From an uncultured Planctomycetaceae bacterium (GTDB lineage Bacteria > Planctomycetota > Planctomycetia > Planctomycetales > Planctomycetaceae), in NCBI GenBank assembly GCA_903898975.1, contig CAIUHT010000004.1:1-9131 (forward strand): a DNA stretch of 9,131 bases, read 5' to 3'. Of the stretch, positions 1 through 5,047 are shown piece by piece. Numbering within the stretch: the first letter of the stretch is position 1; each line of letters begins with the position of its first letter. A program made the position numbers and the translations under genes. Under the pieces are notes generated by a model. It did not search any database, had not been told where the DNA came from, and was given only the letters and a program-made list of their open reading frames with translations.

Positions 1-228
1 CAGGCCAGCCTTGCCCATGCCGCAGACAACGACAGATCCGGTGCACTTGGCCAGTAGTTCGACCGCATTGCAAAAGCGGGCGTCGAGGAGGCTGGTGACC
101 TGCAGGATGGCCCCGGCGGCTGACTTCAGAATCTCCTGCGCCTCGCGCAGTTGCTCGAACTGCGTACCCGAGAGCAGGGGGGCATGGGGGAGGGAATGCA
201 GTGAGGTATGCTGGGGCAGCGCAGTCAT
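1..228 (-). CDS. KpsF/GutQ-type sugar-phosphate isomerase (arabinose-5-phosphate isomerase family), N-terminal fragment
   Basis: The minus strand is open from an ATG at 228-226 to the window edge, giving 76 residues with no stop. The family (kdsD/kpsF/gutQ) interconverts ribulose-5-phosphate and arabinose-5-phosphate in the cytoplasm, the first step toward Kdo. Seen here: an amphipathic N-terminal helix (about residues 24-60, with LREAQEILKSAAGAIL and the LLDARFCNAVELLAKC stretch) leading into a beta strand and glycine turn, VVVCGMGKAGL (67-76), which is the start of the SIS phosphosugar-binding fold in this family. The rest of the SIS domain and any CBS pair lie outside the window. The start is the only usable ATG near this point; the next upstream ATG (239) is out of frame and hits a stop within a few codons. 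No clear Shine-Dalgarno is visible. Family assignment is good; the exact substrate is not decided by this fragment. Confidence 0.85.
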   Translation of the reverse strand, partial: MTALPQHTSLHSLPHAPLLSGTQFEQLREAQEILKSAAGAILQVTSLLDARFCNAVELLAKCTGSVVVCGMGKAGL

Positions 229-266
229 GCAGCGGTCATCCGTGACCCAGGCCGGCGAGTGGACCG

Positions 267-278
267 CGACGATCGTCG
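267..278. promoter_or_regulatory. 12-bp perfect palindrome upstream of the isomerase gene (possible operator)
   Basis: CGACGATCGTCG is self-complementary over 12 bp and sits 39-50 bp upstream of the isomerase start codon. This is a reasonable place for a dimeric repressor or activator. No clear -35/-10 pair accompanies it, and such palindromes also arise by chance in GC-rich DNA, so the regulatory reading is a weak inference. Confidence 0.25.
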
Positions 279-448
279 GCGGACTCTGACCGGCACACGA
301 AACAGCCCGGGGAGACCCCCCGAAATCGGGCGGAAAAGTAGTCCAGATCGCGACTTTGGTCAATCGCGAACCGGCCGGGTTGTGGAGGCGCCGCGACACC
401 GCCCCGGTAAAGAGTTGGTCATGGGAAGCCCCAGCACGCGTGATCCTC

Positions 449-492
449 GTTCAGGCGGCCCTTTCCCGGGACAACCCGGTTGGTGCCTGAAC
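449..492 (+). promoter_or_regulatory. Stem-loop that competes with the following terminator (antiterminator-like)
   Basis: GTTCAGGC (449-456) pairs perfectly with GCCTGAAC (485-492). Inside it CCGGG (466-470) pairs with CCCGG (475-479) around an ACAA loop. The 3' arms of both stems (475-479 and 485-492) overlap the terminator stem at 476-499, so the two folds cannot coexist. That is the layout of an attenuator. Function is inferred from base pairing only. Confidence 0.4.
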
Positions 493-505
493 CGACCGGA
501 TTTTT
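476..505 (+). terminator. Intrinsic (Rho-independent) terminator on the plus strand
   Basis: CCGGTTGGT (476-484) pairs with ACCGACCGG (491-499) over nine base pairs, with one G-U wobble and a six-base loop (GCCTGA). It is followed by A and then TTTTT (501-505), the classic intrinsic terminator form. It points rightward, yet no plus-strand protein gene is visible between the window start and this point. It should therefore end a small non-coding RNA, or a leader that can be read through toward the gene at 808. Confidence 0.6.
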
Positions 506-542
506 CATCCTCACCCTGGCGGAAGAGGGATCCAGCATCCAG

Positions 543-607
543 TTCGGAATTGGGACGGGCGCAGTTTGCCCAATGGGAACGAGCCATTGGTATGGCACAA
601 TTCCGAA
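543..607. other. Nested stem-loop, candidate structured RNA element
   Basis: A perfect 10-bp inverted repeat, TTCGGAATTG (543-552) and CAATTCCGAA (598-607), encloses TGCC/GGCA (567-570 with 594-597) and CAATGG/CCATTG (571-576 with 584-589). The 3' strand of the two outer stems is continuous while the 5' strand carries a 14-base insert. The strand that would be transcribed is unknown, and no known RNA family was recognised. Confidence 0.4.
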
Positions 608-807
608 GTCCACACTCAGGCATCAGAAAAGCGGTTGGGCATGGGGTGTCTGCAAGTGCATTCGGCAGCTGTGGCCTCCCGCAGTTCGCGAATCTGGTGT
701 CCGCACCGATTGTTCGGAACGCAACAACCAGTCAGCCGAAGTTCGAGTCGCGTTGGTCGTTGGGCCGAAGACCAAGGGTGAGTCCCACGTCCCCAGGAAC
801 CTGACGC

Positions 808-1029
808 ATGACCCCAATGAACTCCGCGGCTCCCGATGATGCCTTCGCTCTCGCCCTCTGCCTGGGGGCGGTTTTGCTGGCCATGGGAGTGATGTTCCTG
901 ACACCGATTGTGACCCGGATGACTGGGCAGATCCGCCTCCATCAGCCCGACCTCAGCCCGCAGTGGAGTGAGACCCCCGTGGTAGGACGTGTGGTGCCCG
1001 AGACGATCGCTCGCGATCGGGCGGCGTAG
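808..1029 (+). CDS. Small single-helix membrane protein, function unknown
   Basis: A 73-residue reading frame from ATG 808 to TAG 1027-1029. AGGA at 795-798 lies nine bases before the ATG, a good Shine-Dalgarno; an in-frame ATG at 817 is an alternative. After a short polar N-terminus (MTPMNSAAPDD) there is one strongly hydrophobic segment, about residues 12-33 (ALALCLGAVLLAMGVMFLTP), then a basic/polar tail. The likely topology is N-out with one membrane span, or an uncleaved signal anchor. I recognise no family. In favour of a real gene are the ribosome site, the coherent transmembrane helix and the G/C-rich third codon positions like its neighbours. Against it are the short length and lack of any motif. 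It converges with the lipoprotein gene at 1120-1551. Confidence 0.5.
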   Translation: MTPMNSAAPDDAFALALCLGAVLLAMGVMFLTPIVTRMTGQIRLHQPDLSPQWSETPVVGRVVPETIARDRAA

Positions 1030-1031
1030 GC

Positions 1032-1079
1032 GTTGGGTCCCCCAACTCTCTCGAAGATCCCACGCACTGAACTTGGGGG
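1032..1079. terminator. Hairpins between the convergent genes at 1029 and 1120 (possible bidirectional terminator)
   Basis: GTTGGG (1032-1037) pairs with CCCAAC (1041-1046) directly after the plus-strand stop and is followed by TCTCTCTC on the plus strand. The same C-rich arm, CCCCCAA (1039-1045), can instead pair with TTGGGGG (1073-1079). There is no clean T-run, so termination is plausible from position rather than proven by form. Confidence 0.35.
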
Positions 1080-1119
1080 CCCGTATCAGTGGCTCCCCAG
1101 GTCGACCATACCGACGAGT

Positions 1120-1551
1120 TCATCCAGGGCCGAAATCGTCGTCCAGCTCTTTCTGGGCCGCTTTATCGACTTCCGGCAGGGTTTGAGCCTCTTTGGCTCC
1201 GCCCAACTTGACGGGGGGCCGCTTCGGGGCCGATTTTGCCGCCGGTTTGGGTGACGTTTTCGCCGCCGGCTGCTCGGCTTCTCCAGCTGTCCCCTCGGCC
1301 GGAACTTCGGCCATAGCCGCCTCTGTGGCCGCTTCCTTGTCTTCGAACTCCGCCGCGATCTTCGTTGTCCCGCGAACAGTGGTGTCGCCCTCTTCCAGAT
1401 CGGGCTCCCACTGGCGGGGGACAGAATTCAGGCCAAAACTGGGGGCGGCGACCGCATCGGGGTCGTTATTCAGCGGGACTTCTTTACATCCCGGAGCCCC
1501 CAGCCAGAGTAACGCGAGCAAGCCGATCCGTGCTGAGGAAGCGCCATTCAT
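1120..1551 (-). CDS. Small predicted lipoprotein, Ala/Pro/Lys-rich, function unknown
   Basis: 143 residues from ATG 1551-1549 to TGA 1122-1120. The N-terminus is a lipoprotein signal: a short n-region with Arg8, hydrophobic IGLLALLWLGAPG, then Cys22, the probable lipidated residue. The -3 to -1 residues A-P-G are a loose match to the lipobox. The mature part has a polar segment (about 23-70, with SFGLNSVPRQWEPDLEEGD). Then follows a low-complexity Ala/Glu/Pro/Lys tract (about 75-125, e.g. PKPAAKSAPKRPPVKLGG), and the protein ends in an acidic DDDFGPG tail. It likely sits on a membrane with a flexible tail, possibly reaching through the periplasm. The frame stays open far upstream, but only this ATG is directly followed by a signal peptide. 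No good Shine-Dalgarno is visible. No known family recognised. Confidence 0.75.
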   Translation of the reverse strand: MNGASSARIGLLALLWLGAPGCKEVPLNNDPDAVAAPSFGLNSVPRQWEPDLEEGDTTVRGTTKIAAEFEDKEAATEAAMAEVPAEGTAGEAEQPAAKTSPKPAAKSAPKRPPVKLGGAKEAQTLPEVDKAAQKELDDDFGPG

Positions 1552-1661
1552 GAGGCACGCAGGATGTTGAGCGAGTGCAGTGGGGTCAGGAGAAACGCCG
1601 GGATCGGCCCGGGGGCCAACCGCATGAGCCAGCGGGGGGCTAACGAACCGCTGAATGTTGA

Positions 1662-1689
1662 ATAATGCCGGGCGTTGGGGTTTTATCAC
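1662..1689 (-). promoter_or_regulatory. Weak sigma70-like promoter candidate for the lipoprotein gene
   Basis: On the minus strand GTGATA (plus 1684-1689) and CATTAT (plus 1662-1667) are separated by 16 bp, each matching four of six consensus bases. It would start transcription about 100 bp before the lipoprotein ATG. The match is modest and could be chance. Confidence 0.3.
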
Positions 1690-1840
1690 GAGTTTCCGGC
1701 TCGCGGATAGATCAGGGTGGCCGGAGAGCAGCGGGCTTTGGCCCGGTGACTTGCTTTGAGGGCACGCGTCAGGCGGGGAGGGTAGGAGGAGACAGGGGGA
1801 ATGGGCAGGAAACGGGGCGATCGAAGCAGGCTGGGCGAGT

Positions 1841-1869
1841 GGGTTGGGATGGGGGTAGGGGAGGCGGGG
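1841..1869 (+). other. G-quadruplex-type motif
   Basis: Five G-tracts of 3, 3, 5, 4 and 4 bases are separated by TT, AT, TA and AGGC, which fully satisfies the standard G3N1-7 rule with very short loops. It lies on the non-template strand about 40 bp upstream of the -35 of the TPR/PNP promoter, and the C-rich complement is on the side of the divergent lipoprotein gene. Folding in the cell is inference. Confidence 0.5.
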
Positions 1870-1910
1870 AAAAAATGCGGAAAAGCTCAATTCGGCCGAA
1901 ATCGCCCGGT

Positions 1911-1938
1911 TTGTGCCGCAGTCGACGCCCCGTATAAT
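1911..1938 (+). promoter_or_regulatory. Sigma70-like promoter of the TPR-PNP unit
   Basis: A perfect TATAAT -10 box lies at 1933-1938, with TTGTGC at 1911-1916 as -35 (TTG conserved) and a 16-bp spacer. TATAAT stands out in this GC-rich DNA. Transcription would begin near 1945, giving a leader of about 100 bases before the TPR start codon. Confidence 0.65.
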
Positions 1939-1946
1939 GCACCGGC

Positions 1947-1991
1947 ATGGAGAGGGCCCCGCCCGGGGTCGTCGAAGCCTGGTGGCTTTGA
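1947..1991 (+). CDS. Possible 14-residue leader peptide with two Trp codons in a row
   Basis: ATG at 1947 falls one or two bases after the expected transcription start, so it would be almost leaderless. It encodes MERAPPGVVEAWWL and stops at TGA 1989-1991. The TGGTGG pair (1980-1985) sits at the top of the hairpin described separately. Adjacent Trp codons inside a stem resemble ribosome-mediated attenuation leaders, but the downstream genes are not tryptophan genes and no terminator follows. It may be coincidence in a TGG-rich stretch. Confidence 0.25.
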   Translation: MERAPPGVVEAWWL

Positions 1992-1997
1992 CCCGGG
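1962..1997 (+). promoter_or_regulatory. 5'-leader hairpin before the TPR gene
   Basis: GTCGAAGCC (1971-1979) pairs with GGCTTTGAC (1984-1992) over nine pairs (one G-U) around a TGGT loop. It is extended by CCCGG/CCGGG (1962-1966 with 1993-1997) across a four-base bulge. It lies between the promoter and the ribosome site. No T-run follows, so it is not an intrinsic terminator; mRNA stability or translational control is possible. Confidence 0.4.
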
Positions 1998-2046
1998 ATG
2001 TGGAAGAGTCGTGTCCAGTCGCCGTGTGAGCCGAGGATTCTGCGAA

Positions 2047-2493
2047 ATGGCCGACGAACAACGAGCAGCCGCGGTCGGCGACCCGTTTGCCCTCGATCTG
2101 GCGGGAGTCCAAGAGCGAACGCAGGTCGATTTCGAAATCGACTTTTTCGAACGGATTCTCAGTCGCGACCCCGAGTATGTCGATGTGCTGCGGTCTCTGG
2201 CCGATCTGTTCGCCCAAAAGGGACTCCACCGGAGGGCACTGCACGCCGACCTGAAGCTGGCTGAACTGCTCCCGCGGTGTGCCGATGTCTTCTACAACAT
2301 CGCCTGCAGCCAGGCGGTGCTGGGGGAAGAGCAGGGGGCGTTGCTGGCCCTCGAGCGTGCGCTGGAACTGGGGTTCTCGGACCGCGAAAAGCTGTTGCAC
2401 GATCCCGATCTGTCCCGGTTGCGGCCGTTGCCGCAATTTGTCACCCTGATAAGCCGATATGCGAGAGGGCAGGGCCCACTCGTGGTTGGGTGA
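2047..2493 (+). CDS. Small TPR-repeat protein (TPR end-of-group type)
   Basis: 148 residues, ATG 2047 to TGA 2491-2493. GAGGA at 2033-2037 gives a nine-base spacing to the ATG and decides the start. Helical tetratricopeptide-like pairs cover about residues 29-115: an ILSRDPEYVDVLRSLADLF unit, then HADLKLAELLPRCADVFYNI, then CSQAVLGEEQGALLALERAL. The end is the common closing pattern of such proteins, a helix with LHDPDLSRLRPLPQF (117-131). There is no signal peptide or membrane helix, so it is cytoplasmic and probably binds a protein partner; the partner is unknown. It follows the TATAAT promoter and ends 22 bases before the preferred start of the phosphorylase gene, which suggests co-transcription. 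TPR fold is confident, role is not. Confidence 0.8.
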   Translation: MADEQRAAAVGDPFALDLAGVQERTQVDFEIDFFERILSRDPEYVDVLRSLADLFAQKGLHRRALHADLKLAELLPRCADVFYNIACSQAVLGEEQGALLALERALELGFSDREKLLHDPDLSRLRPLPQFVTLISRYARGQGPLVVG

Positions 2494-2515
2494 CCCGCAG
2501 CAACGGAGCGCGTCG

Positions 2516-3364
2516 GTGGAGAATCTGCAGCAGCGGATTGAAGAGGCCTGTCGAGCGGTTCGGACCCGGTTTCACGCTGTCCCCAAGATTGGCATCATCC
2601 TGGGAACCGGCCTGGGCGGGCTGGCATCACAGATCGATCAGGCGACGGTGATCCCCTATGGCGAGATCCCGCACTTTCCCGAATCGACTGTCGAATCGCA
2701 CACCGGGCAGCTGGTCTGCGGGCGCCTGAAGGGGCTCAACGTCGTGGCGATGGAGGGACGCTTCCATTTCTACGAAGGTTACTCCATGCAGGAGGTGACC
2801 TTCCCGGTCCGCGTGATGAAGGCACTGGGGGTCGAGATTCTGCTGCTGACCAATGCCGCGGGCGGCATGAACCACCAGCTCCAGCTCGCCGACATCGTGA
2901 TCATTGAAGATCACATCAACCTGATGGGCGACAACCCGCTGCGGGGTCGAAACGATGACCGCCTCGGGCCCCGCTTCCCCGATATGGCCGAACCGTATGA
3001 CCGCCAGCTGATTTCGCTGGCCCAGCGCTGTGCGCTCGAGTTGGGAGTCTCGGCTCAGAAGGGGGTCTTTGTCGGGGTGGCCGGCCCGAATCTCGAAACC
3101 CGGGCCGAGTATCGCATGTTGCGGGCCATGGGGGCCGACATCGTGGGAATGTCGACGGTTCCCGAGGTGATAGTCGCTGCTCATACCGGACTGCGGGTAC
3201 TGGCCCTGTCGATTGTCACCGACATCTGCCTGCCCGATGCCCTGGAGCCGGTCGAGATCAAGAAGATTCTCGCCGTCGCCGCCGAGGGAGGCGAACGCCT
3301 CGCCCGGCTGATTCCCCGCATTATCGAGCAACTCGATCGATTGCCCCCCCGGCAACACGCCTGA
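2516..3364 (+). CDS. punA: Purine nucleoside phosphorylase, trimeric PNP/MTAP family
   Basis: 282 residues from GTG 2516, with GGAG (2505-2508) seven bases upstream. An in-frame ATG at 2459 lacks a ribosome site and would overlap the TPR gene by 35 bases, so I prefer GTG. The family cleaves purine (deoxy)nucleosides with phosphate to base and (deoxy)ribose-1-phosphate in the cytoplasm, for purine salvage. Visible motifs, with human PNP equivalents: GTGLG with Thr31 (Ser33), GRFHFYEGY with Arg82, His84 and Tyr86 (84, 86, 88), TNAAGGMN with Ala114 (116), GPNLETRAE with Glu194 (Glu201), and GMSTVPE with Met212 and Ser213 (219, 220). The base-contact Asn243 of human PNP is Asp236 here (in SIVTDIC), as at the matching site of methylthioadenosine phosphorylase, so specificity may be shifted. 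Length and motif order are normal. The symbol denotes the PunA-type family, not a proven substrate. Confidence 0.93.
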   Translation: MENLQQRIEEACRAVRTRFHAVPKIGIILGTGLGGLASQIDQATVIPYGEIPHFPESTVESHTGQLVCGRLKGLNVVAMEGRFHFYEGYSMQEVTFPVRVMKALGVEILLLTNAAGGMNHQLQLADIVIIEDHINLMGDNPLRGRNDDRLGPRFPDMAEPYDRQLISLAQRCALELGVSAQKGVFVGVAGPNLETRAEYRMLRAMGADIVGMSTVPEVIVAAHTGLRVLALSIVTDICLPDALEPVEIKKILAVAAEGGERLARLIPRIIEQLDRLPPRQHA

Positions 3365-3386
3365 GCGTCGGTTCGAGTCCATGTCA

Positions 3387-3506
3387 GTCCGGTCCCCGGG
3401 CAGCAGTGTCCCCTGGGCGAGCATGTGCAGCCCCCGGTGCATTGACCGGGGGACGGCGACCGTGTTGGAACAACCGGCGGGCACGTATCAGCGTCTGTCC
3501 GGTCCC
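3387..3506. repeat. 10-bp direct repeat flanking the convergent-gene hairpin
   Basis: GTCCGGTCCC occurs at 3387-3396 and again at 3497-3506, one copy on each side of the 3431-3452 hairpin, 110 bp apart. It is short enough to be chance in GC-rich sequence; no recombination or element boundary is otherwise visible. Confidence 0.3.
3431..3452. terminator. Strong hairpin between convergent genes (likely bidirectional terminator)
   Basis: CCCCCGGT (3431-3438) and ACCGGGGG (3445-3452) form a perfect eight-pair stem with the loop GCATTG. It lies about midway between the stop codons of the PNP gene (3364) and the YkgJ gene (3545). There is no T-run on either side, so it is not a textbook intrinsic terminator; position is the main argument. 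Confidence 0.45.
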
Positions 3507-3544
3507 GGAGTCGCGTGGGGTGTCGATTGGCGTCTGAGCCTGGG

Positions 3545-4813
3545 TTAGCGCGCGTACCAAGCCACCAGCCGGGTCACCTCCCGCTGGTTGAGCAGCCATC
3601 TCTGCCGCTGCTGAAAATCGGGGAGCGCGAGGGCGGGCGAATACGCGTGGTGATGATCGACCGCCGCCAGGGCCCGTTCGAAATCTTCGGCGTTCCACTC
3701 GCGGCGTCCCGCGCCCGCAGCCAGCCAGCGGGCCAGATAGCAGGTCGCCGCCACTGCCAGCGCCAGGTTCGCAAACCCCTGCCGCACGGGGAGGTCGTAA
3801 CATGCCCGGCCGCAGTAGTGCAGCGACTCGATCTTCACCCGCAGGTACCGCGTCAGCAGTTCGTCGGCCTGGGCGGGCCAAGGCCCGAAGGGACGCTCCA
3901 CCACTGCGAACGGGACTGACTCGAATCCCGCCTGCAACGGGGGAATTCTCCCTGCTCCCCAGATGAATCGCACAATTGACCTGAACAGCCGCCAGCGGTA
4001 TCGCCAGCCCGCAGAGACCTCGGCGAACGTGTCCCGCCGGGCATACTGTGCGACCAGCAGGCGAAACATCCGGCGGGCCATCCCGGTCGGAGAGAGCAGT
4101 GTGGGGGGCATCTCCGGGAGTTCAGCGATCACAGCAGAGGCGGCCTGCGATACGGCGGGACGCCAGCGGGCCCCCGCCAATTCCTGGTCGGAACGGGCAT
4201 TCAGCAGGTCCAGCGTCCCCAGGCACCACAACAGCCTCAGGGGGAGCGGCACAGCGGGACGCGTCAGCAGCCGATCGAGTTCGCCTCCCAGTTCGCGAAC
4301 GTCATTCCAGCTCAAGGCCAGGCCCGGCCGAAATGCTGGAGCCGCAATCGTTCCCGCATTGTTGGGCACGACCAGGTCGTACAGAGTGGTGAGATCGCCT
4401 CGCTGCGCGGCGGGAGTGGCCCCGCGGTTCGACACCACCGACGGGCAGCTGAATCGAAACCCCAGCACCACCCGGTCCCCCGCCGGATGGAAGGCGAAGG
4501 GATACACCCGGCAAGCCAGTGGCTTGGCTGGTTCGCCAAACCGGGCATGAATACGGCACAGCCCGCGCTCATCAAGAAAGACACACGCCCCATCGGACCG
4601 ATGGGCCAGCCGCCAGCGGGCCACTCCGCCCCGCGCCGGCAACGATTCAACCACGGGGCCCGCATGCCCTGCCAGCTGGTCGGCCTGCCAGCCCTGCTGC
4701 TCAATCCGCTGCCGCTCTTCGGCGGTGATCTCGATCTCATGCTGACGACAGCAGCCGCCGCAGTTGTGGCAGCTCCAGTTCTGCAGGGTCGGCAAATCGA
4801 GCTTGGGCGGCAT
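3545..4813 (-). CDS. YkgJ-family cysteine-cluster protein (putative metal-binding)
   Basis: 422 residues, ATG 4813-4811 to TAA 3547-3545. Near the N-terminus lies the family hallmark CxxCxxCC (Cys15, 18, 21, 22, in SCHNCGGCCRQH). It is followed by Cys77, Cys86 (GLCRIHARFG), Cys101 (LACRVYPFAF) and Cys123 (FSCPS), the spacing expected of a YkgJ/FliB-like domain that probably holds zinc or an iron-sulfur cluster. The remaining roughly 290 residues are mostly helical, rich in Leu, Arg and Trp, with no domain I recognise. Most YkgJ proteins are much shorter. The frame is open to about 5008, but that part has poor composition, while MPPKLDLPTLQNWSC is a natural start. No Shine-Dalgarno is seen. 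It follows the DUF1501 gene on the same strand, with a terminator candidate between. Biochemical role unknown. Confidence 0.9.
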   Translation of the reverse strand: MPPKLDLPTLQNWSCHNCGGCCRQHEIEITAEERQRIEQQGWQADQLAGHAGPVVESLPARGGVARWRLAHRSDGACVFLDERGLCRIHARFGEPAKPLACRVYPFAFHPAGDRVVLGFRFSCPSVVSNRGATPAAQRGDLTTLYDLVVPNNAGTIAAPAFRPGLALSWNDVRELGGELDRLLTRPAVPLPLRLLWCLGTLDLLNARSDQELAGARWRPAVSQAASAVIAELPEMPPTLLSPTGMARRMFRLLVAQYARRDTFAEVSAGWRYRWRLFRSIVRFIWGAGRIPPLQAGFESVPFAVVERPFGPWPAQADELLTRYLRVKIESLHYCGRACYDLPVRQGFANLALAVAATCYLARWLAAGAGRREWNAEDFERALAAVDHHHAYSPALALPDFQQRQRWLLNQREVTRLVAWYAR

Positions 4814-5025
4814 GCGTGCGAACGAAGCGGCTGACCCGGTTCCGCGATGAGCCAGCAGACCGGGACGAGAGACAGGGCCAAGAGACAGAGCCGAGGGAGA
4901 CCAGCGGGGCCCGTCCAGAGAGCCAACTCTCGGGCAGTCGATCAATGCACGAGGCCCGCGAGCCATGGGGGTTACCCAAGGACCGCGGGCCAAGTGAACG
5001 TCGACCACCCGCAGGCAGCCGGGCC

Positions 5026-5045
5026 AAAAGACCCCGGGGGGCGTC
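5026..5045 (-). terminator. Intrinsic terminator candidate just after the DUF1501 gene
   Basis: On the minus strand, two bases after the TAA codon, GACGCC pairs with GGGTC through a GC-rich stem of about five pairs with one bulged G (plus 5030-5045). TTTT follows directly (plus 5026-5029). The stem is short and the T-run only four long. It would separate DUF1501 from the YkgJ gene. Confidence 0.4.
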
Positions 5046-5047
5046 CC

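Larger units (their letters stand above)
229..807. other. 579-bp non-coding stretch rich in stem-loops
   Basis: No reading frame here has protein-like composition or a recognisable domain on either strand. By hand I find successive inverted repeats. Two GC-rich hairpins lie at 309-330 (GGGG/CCCC and CCCG/CGGG). Others are 370-408 (ACCGG/CCGGT with an inner GGCG/CGCC), 449-492 (GTTCAGGC/GCCTGAAC), 476-499 followed by T5, 543-607 (TTCGGAATTG/CAATTCCGAA with an inner hairpin), 681-722, and 753-775 (TTGGTC/GACCAA). The stretch separates the divergent isomerase gene (minus) and small membrane protein gene (plus), so it could hold both leaders. No convincing sigma70 promoter was found. I checked by eye for hallmarks of RNase P RNA, tmRNA, SRP RNA and 6S RNA and found none. 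Confidence 0.5.
1552..2046. other. Divergent intergenic region between the lipoprotein and TPR genes
   Basis: About 495 bp without a convincing standard-length gene. The left part (1552-1760) holds the weak minus-strand promoter candidate. The middle (about 1771-1869) is a strongly G-rich, purine-rich plus strand ending in a run of five G-tracts and A6. The right part holds the promoter at 1911-1938, a 14-codon ORF and a leader hairpin before the TPR gene. An in-frame upward extension of the TPR gene to 1801 exists, but it has unlikely composition and would begin upstream of the promoter. Confidence 0.6.

Noticed and set aside
741..749. tRNA T-loop look-alike GTTCGAGTC
   Set aside because: The five-pair T stem cannot form and no acceptor stem, anticodon arm or CCA is near.
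208..804. 198-codon plus-strand frame in the left intergenic region
   Set aside because: Arg/Ser/Pro-rich, no fold-like pattern, and interrupted by the strong terminator at 476-505; treated as non-coding.
1552..2436. Upstream extension of the lipoprotein frame to 2436
   Set aside because: It would cover the divergent promoter and run antisense to the TPR gene; the lipoprotein signal begins precisely at 1551.
2459..2515. Upstream ATG start for the phosphorylase
   Set aside because: No ribosome site, overlap with the TPR gene and unlikely extra residues; GTG 2516 has GGAG at good spacing. Not fully excluded.
2627..3484. 285-codon minus-strand frame opposite the phosphorylase gene
   Set aside because: Shadow of the well-supported PNP gene; no domain.
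3387..3506. Direct repeats as attachment or CRISPR sites
   Set aside because: Only two short copies 110 bp apart, with no integrase, spacer series or cas gene.
4918..4931. GAGAG/CTCTC hairpin and nearby AGAGACAG repeats
   Set aside because: Short stem in a purine-rich stretch, no T-run and no positional logic; likely chance.
4814..5008. N-terminal extension of the YkgJ protein to 5008
   Set aside because: No signal peptide, poor composition; the family-like start is at 4813 just before the cysteine cluster.
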